Position numbers and translations under genes: made by a program
Assembly: GCA_019246375.1 (NCBI GenBank)
Contig: JAFAQO010000261.1
Location: 1 to 15,087, forward strand
Reading direction: 5' to 3'
Origin: Mycobacterium sp.
Lineage (GTDB): Bacteria > Actinomycetota > Actinomycetes > Mycobacteriales > Mycobacteriaceae
DNA: 15,087 nt
Notes under the pieces: generated by a model
The model's database searches: none
Seen by the model: only the letters and a program-made list of their open reading frames with translations
Told to the model about the DNA's origin: nothing
Shown: positions 11,408 through 15,087 of the stretch, in pieces
How positions within the stretch are numbered: the first letter of the stretch is position 1
Layout: the number at the start of each line of letters is the position of its first letter

Positions 11408-11518
11408 CAGTTCTGCAACATTCCGCCGAAGTTACTTGACAACAACACAATTGGCCGGCGTGGCGGATGTGGCATGAGTTAATCGTTTGGCGTCGGTCAA
11501 CGGCCGTAGCGGCCAAGT

Positions 11519-11547
11519 TTGACCAGGCGAGAGGTCCTCAGTACCCT
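11519..11547 (+). promoter_or_regulatory. Probable rpmH promoter (TTGACC-17-TACCCT)
   Basis: TTGACC (11519-11524) and TACCCT (11542-11547) are spaced by 17 nt, the best promoter match in the window. Transcription would start near 11554, giving a leader of about 170 nt before rpmH. It is divergent from the proposed dnaA promoter, with the two -10 elements about 160 bp apart. In the leader I see only a weak imperfect hairpin at 11626-11645. The message probably continues through rnpA, yidD and yidC. Confidence 0.65.
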
Positions 11548-11725
11548 CATACAGTCGCCCGAATGTTGGCGATGCGGCTGCGAACCGGGCATCGTCCGGA
11601 GACCGCGCCGGCTACCAGCGAGACAATGAGTCCGCCACGGCTCATCAGGATTCATTTTCCGGCCCCGTCGGATCCAGGTGGGGGAGTGGGCGGATTGCGA
11701 TGCCAGATGCATTGAGGAGACAGTC

Positions 11726-11869
11726 GTGGCCAAGAGCAAGCGGACCTTCCAGCCGAACAACCGGCGCCGAGCCCGTGTACATGGCTTCCGGCTGCGGATG
11801 CGCACCCGCGCGGGGCGCGCCATCGTGTCGAGCAGGCGTCGTAAGGGACGGCGGTCGTTGACAGCGTGA
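11726..11869 (+). CDS. rpmH: 50S ribosomal protein L34
   Basis: A 47-aa, very basic protein, (M)[18 protein letters not shown] followed by [20 protein letters not shown] and KGRRSLTA, a full L34 of normal size. L34 binds 23S rRNA in the large subunit. The start is GTG at 11726, with GAGGAGA 5 nt upstream; the frame is open further 5' (from 11678), but those residues do not belong to L34. It lies divergent from dnaA and 22 bp before rnpA, the usual bacterial arrangement. Confidence 0.98.
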   Translation: MAKSKRTFQPNNRRRARVHGFRLRMRTRAGRAIVSSRRRKGRRSLTA

Positions 11870-11891
11870 TCTGATTACGGGATTCGAAGCT

Positions 11892-12266
11892 GTGCTTCCC
11901 GCGCGGAACCGCATGACGCGCTCGACCGAATTTGACGCGGCCGCCAAGCAAGGAAAGCGAGTTGTGCAGCCGGATATCGTTCTTCACGCCCGGTGGGAAA
12001 CTGGTGTGGACAACCGGGTCAGCGCCGCAACCGGTCCGCAAGTGGGATTCATCGTCGCCAAGTCAGTAGGTTCTGCCGTGCAACGCCATCGGGTAGTGCG
12101 GCGGCTGCGACACGTCGTGCGCGGTCTGCTCAGCGATCTCGACTCATCCGAACGGCTGGTGATCCGCGCACTGCCAAGCAGTCGACAGGCCCCGTCGGTG
12201 AGACTGGAGATGCAAGTACGGAACGGCTTGCGGCACGTGCACGAATCGATGGGATCAAAGTGGTGA
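11892..12266 (+). CDS. rnpA: Ribonuclease P protein component
   Basis: RnpA is the small basic protein that joins the catalytic RNA of RNase P to mature tRNA 5' ends. The 124-aa product starts at GTG 11892 as [14 protein letters not shown], matching the start of the M. tuberculosis protein. The RNA-binding signature is [13 protein letters not shown] at about 62-74, with His where most bacteria have Asn; M. tuberculosis RnpA also has His as I recall it. The middle ([22 protein letters not shown]) differs from the M. tuberculosis protein more than its surroundings do. The ribosome site is poor. The stop codon shares one base with the yidD start. Confidence 0.95.
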   Translation: MLPARNRMTRSTEFDAAAKQGKRVVQPDIVLHARWETGVDNRVSAATGPQVGFIVAKSVGSAVQRHRVVRRLRHVVRGLLSDLDSSERLVIRALPSSRQAPSVRLEMQVRNGLRHVHESMGSKW

Positions 12267-12580
12267 TGTCAAGGCGGGGAAACGTCGTTAACGACGCGAG
12301 TCGAGCTGCGGCCCGCGGATTGATTTTTCTCATCCAGCTGTACCGGCACATGGTCTCACCGCTGCGCTTGCCGACGTGCCGTTTCATGCCAACCTGCAGC
12401 CAGTACGCCGTTGAGGCCCTCACCGAGTACGGACTGATCCGGGGCAGTTGGCTGGCTGCGATCAGGCTCGCCAAGTGCGGACCGTGGCATCAGGGAGGAT
12501 GGGACCCGATACCCGAATGCCGGGTAGTGCCGGCCGATGTTGGAGGCACGAAGCGAGGGGAGAGTGCTTCCGTTGTTTGA
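12266..12580 (+). CDS. yidD: Membrane protein insertion efficiency factor YidD
   Basis: A 104-aa protein of the YidD (DUF37) family, which assists YidC-dependent insertion of membrane proteins. After a basic N-terminus comes an amphipathic or weakly hydrophobic stretch, [18 protein letters not shown] (about 15-32), then the family core [18 protein letters not shown] and [20 protein letters not shown], with its conserved Cys residues (PTC, PTCSQY, KCGPWH). ATG at 12266 overlaps the rnpA stop by one base (TGATG); a GTG immediately before it is in frame and equally possible. The 3' end overlaps yidC by 17 nt. Such overlaps point to coupled translation of rnpA, yidD and yidC. Confidence 0.93.
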   Translation: MSRRGNVVNDASRAAARGLIFLIQLYRHMVSPLRLPTCRFMPTCSQYAVEALTEYGLIRGSWLAAIRLAKCGPWHQGGWDPIPECRVVPADVGGTKRGESASVV

Positions 12581-13697
12581 TCCGTTCAGCCTCGACTACT
12601 TCTACTATCCGGTGTCGGCGATCATGTGGCTGTGGTACAAGGCGTTCGCCTTCTTCCTGGGCCCGACGAGCTTCTTCGCCTGGACGTTGTCAGTGATGTT
12701 CCTCGTGTTTACGCTGCGGGCGATTCTGTACAAGCCGTTCGTCCGCCAGATCCGCACCACCCGGCAAATGCAGGAATTGCAGCCACAGATCAAGGCGCTG
12801 CAGAAAAAGTACGGCAAGGACCGTCAGCGGATGGCACTGGAGATGCAGAAGCTGCAGCGCGAGCACGGTTTCAACCCGATTCTCGGCTGCCTGCCGATGC
12901 TGGCGCAGATACCGGTGTTTCTCGGGTTGTATCACGTGCTGCGATGTTTCAACCGGACTTCCACTGGCATCGGGCAGTTGGGACTGTCGCCCGAGCGAAA
13001 TCGGCAACTGGGTAACTACGTCTTCAGCGCCACAGACGTCGGCCACTTCCTGGACGCGAACTTCTTTGGTGCGCCGCTGGGGGCAACGATGATGCAGCGG
13101 GGAGCCACCCTCGCCGCCTTCACTCACTTCAGCCGGACGGCAGTGATCGCGGTGGGAGTGCCGGTGATGTTCATGGCCGGCATAGCCACCTACTTCAACA
13201 GCCGGGCATCGGTGGCACGGCAGAGCCCAGAGGCAGCGGCCAACCCGCAGACCGCGATGATGAACAAGCTTGCGCTATATGTTTTTCCGTTCGGAGTTGT
13301 GGTCGGCGGACCGTTCCTGCCGCTGGCGATCATTTTCTACTGGTTCTCGAACAACATCTGGACCTTCGGTCAGCAGCACTACGTCTTCGGGATGATCGAG
13401 AAAGAAGAAGAGGCTAAAAAACAGGAAGCGATCCAGCGGCGGGCAGCGAACGCGCCGCCGCCCGGAGTCAAGCCTAAGCGCGCTATAAAGTCGCCACCGA
13501 CAAGTGGGGATAGCGCTGCGGTGGCCACCGCCGGCGGCCAGCAGCTCGGGCCCTCGAACGCAGTCCCCGATGGTCAAGAATCGGAAGGGAAATCGTCGAA
13601 GGCTCAAGCAGGTAAGCCGAGCCAGACCCTGGGGAACAGCAATTCGGGCAGCCGCGCGCCGCGACCTGGCGTGAAACCCAAGAAACGTAAACGCTGA
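12564..13697 (+). CDS. yidC: Membrane protein insertase YidC (OxaA family)
   Basis: YidC inserts and folds proteins in the cytoplasmic membrane, alone or with SecYEG. I chose GTG at 12564 (377 aa): GAGGGGAG precedes it closely, and [18 protein letters not shown] aligns residue for residue with the M. tuberculosis start MSLLFDFFSLDFIYYPVS. TTG at 12573 has better spacing and ATG at 12537 has no ribosome site. Membrane segments lie at about 12-33, 37-57 (with Arg52, the likely groove arginine, in [11 protein letters not shown]), 106-125, 190-212 and 240-270. The coiled cytosolic hairpin [22 protein letters not shown] follows the second segment. From about 300 the tail is low-complexity and hydrophilic, ending KPKKRKR; a basic tail is known to aid ribosome contact in some YidC proteins. 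Confidence 0.96.
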   Translation: MLPLFDPFSLDYFYYPVSAIMWLWYKAFAFFLGPTSFFAWTLSVMFLVFTLRAILYKPFVRQIRTTRQMQELQPQIKALQKKYGKDRQRMALEMQKLQREHGFNPILGCLPMLAQIPVFLGLYHVLRCFNRTSTGIGQLGLSPERNRQLGNYVFSATDVGHFLDANFFGAPLGATMMQRGATLAAFTHFSRTAVIAVGVPVMFMAGIATYFNSRASVARQSPEAAANPQTAMMNKLALYVFPFGVVVGGPFLPLAIIFYWFSNNIWTFGQQHYVFGMIEKEEEAKKQEAIQRRAANAPPPGVKPKRAIKSPPTSGDSAAVATAGGQQLGPSNAVPDGQESEGKSSKAQAGKPSQTLGNSNSGSRAPRPGVKPKKRKR

Positions 13698-13823
13698 TCC
13701 GCCCGCGACAAAACGGCCTGACATGGGGCACTACCCGCGGAGTGCAGACCCATCCGGACAAGAAACGGGCCAATCCGGCGGCGCTACAGCAACCCCTGAA
13801 AGACGGGATGAGGAGGGACGGGC

Positions 13824-14381
13824 ATGACAGACACCGACACCACTGACCGCGACGGAGACCCACAACCGGGGCCGGGTGTGGGAGAGGACGCCGCTGATAC
13901 GACGGAGGCGGACGACCTAGAGGAGCGGTTGGTTGCCGAGGGGGAGATTGCCGGGGACTACCTGGAAGAACTGCTGGACTTACTCGATTTCGATGGTGAT
14001 ATCGATCTGGACGTCGAGGGCAACCGCGCGGTGGTGAGCATCGACGGCGGCGACGACTTGAACAAGTTGGTAGGCCGCAAGGGCGAGATCTTAGACGCAC
14101 TACAGGAGTTGACCCGTCTGGCGGTGCATCAAAAGACCGGAGTGCGAAGCCGACTGATGCTCGACATCGCGAGTTGGCGCCGTCGGCGCAGAGAGGAGTT
14201 GGCCGCGCTGGGCGACAAGGTCGCGCGACGCGTACTGGAGACCGGTGAGCGTGAAGAGCTCGCCCCGATGACACCTTTCGAGCGCAAGATCGTGCACGAC
14301 GCCGTGGCGATTGTGCACGGCGTGCGTAGCGAAAGCGAGGGCGTGGAGCCGTCACGCCGAGTCGTCGTCTTGCTGGACTAG
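13824..14381 (+). CDS. khpB: KhpB/Jag-type RNA-binding protein (KH and R3H domains)
   Basis: A 185-aa homologue of M. tuberculosis Rv3920c. The first 35 or so residues are acidic and disordered; the Jag_N domain found in Firmicutes is absent. A KH domain spans about 45-120, with the nucleic-acid loop VGRKGEILDALQELTRL. An R3H domain follows (about 120-183), with the signature PFERKIVHDAVA. KhpB proteins bind many RNAs, often with KhpA, and influence cell elongation in streptococci; the role in mycobacteria is less clear. ATG at 13824 is preceded by GAGGAGGGA. The 126-bp gap after yidC shows no clear promoter or terminator, so it may be co-transcribed with yidC. Confidence 0.93.
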   Translation: MTDTDTTDRDGDPQPGPGVGEDAADTTEADDLEERLVAEGEIAGDYLEELLDLLDFDGDIDLDVEGNRAVVSIDGGDDLNKLVGRKGEILDALQELTRLAVHQKTGVRSRLMLDIASWRRRRREELAALGDKVARRVLETGEREELAPMTPFERKIVHDAVAIVHGVRSESEGVEPSRRVVVLLD

Positions 14382-14400
14382 ACGAGTTACACACATGTAG

Positions 14401-15087
<687 letters not shown>

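Noticed and set aside
11429..11442. TTGTCA and TAACTT on the minus strand as another dnaA promoter.
   Set aside because: The two motifs are only 2 nt apart, so they cannot act as a -35/-10 pair.
11467..11715. 82-aa plus-strand open frame upstream of rpmH.
   Set aside because: It contains the rpmH promoter, has no ribosome site, and its composition is unlike a protein. It overlaps the expected leader.

Overview
This window is the chromosomal replication origin region of a Mycobacterium. The gene order rsmG-khpB(jag)-yidC-yidD-rnpA-rpmH // dnaA-oriC-dnaN-recF-dciA-gyrB-gyrA-DUF3566-tRNA-Ile-tRNA-Ala is the M. tuberculosis order (Rv3919c to Rv3924c, then Rv0001 to Rv0007, ileT, alaT), shown here inverted. 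GyrB (675 aa) and the DUF3566 protein (304 aa from the start chosen here) have the same lengths as the M. tuberculosis proteins as I remember them, and most others are close. The DNA is G+C rich and uses many GTG/TTG starts. I would call it a slow-growing mycobacterium but cannot name the species. M. leprae itself is unlikely, because its gyrA carries an intein and this one does not.

Layout. Bases 1-85 hold no supported gene. tRNA-Ala(UGC) and tRNA-Ile(GAU) are on the minus strand at 86-158 and 295-371. From 442 to 11145 all genes are on the minus strand: DUF3566 membrane protein, gyrA, gyrB, dciA (DUF721), recF, dnaN and dnaA. The 468-bp dnaA-dnaN gap (9178-9645) is the expected oriC, with an AT-rich block and only a few degenerate DnaA boxes. 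The 580-bp dnaA-rpmH gap (11146-11725) holds divergent promoters, a symmetric cluster of three DnaA boxes including one perfect TTATCCACA, and a pair of competing inverted repeats. From 11726 to the right edge all genes are on the plus strand: rpmH, rnpA, yidD, yidC, khpB and rsmG (cut by the window end). A perfect 16-bp parS site overlaps the start of rsmG.

How the parts work together. DnaA opens oriC, DciA helps with the replicative helicase, DnaN is the sliding clamp, RecF handles gap repair, and GyrA/GyrB remove supercoils ahead of the forks. parS lets ParB and SMC segregate the newly copied origin. The plus-strand genes make ribosomal protein L34, the RNase P protein, the membrane insertion factors YidD/YidC, an RNA-binding KH-R3H protein and a 16S rRNA methyltransferase. 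All genes are transcribed away from the dnaA-rpmH gap, and nearly all run co-directionally with the forks leaving oriC.

The window is core genome: I see no insertion sequence, phage, CRISPR or transferred island. The points most worth a second look are regulatory: the symmetric DnaA-box palindrome and alternative hairpins in the dnaA leader, the sparse oriC with a box/GC/TAG-like order, and the parS site fused to the rsmG start codon.
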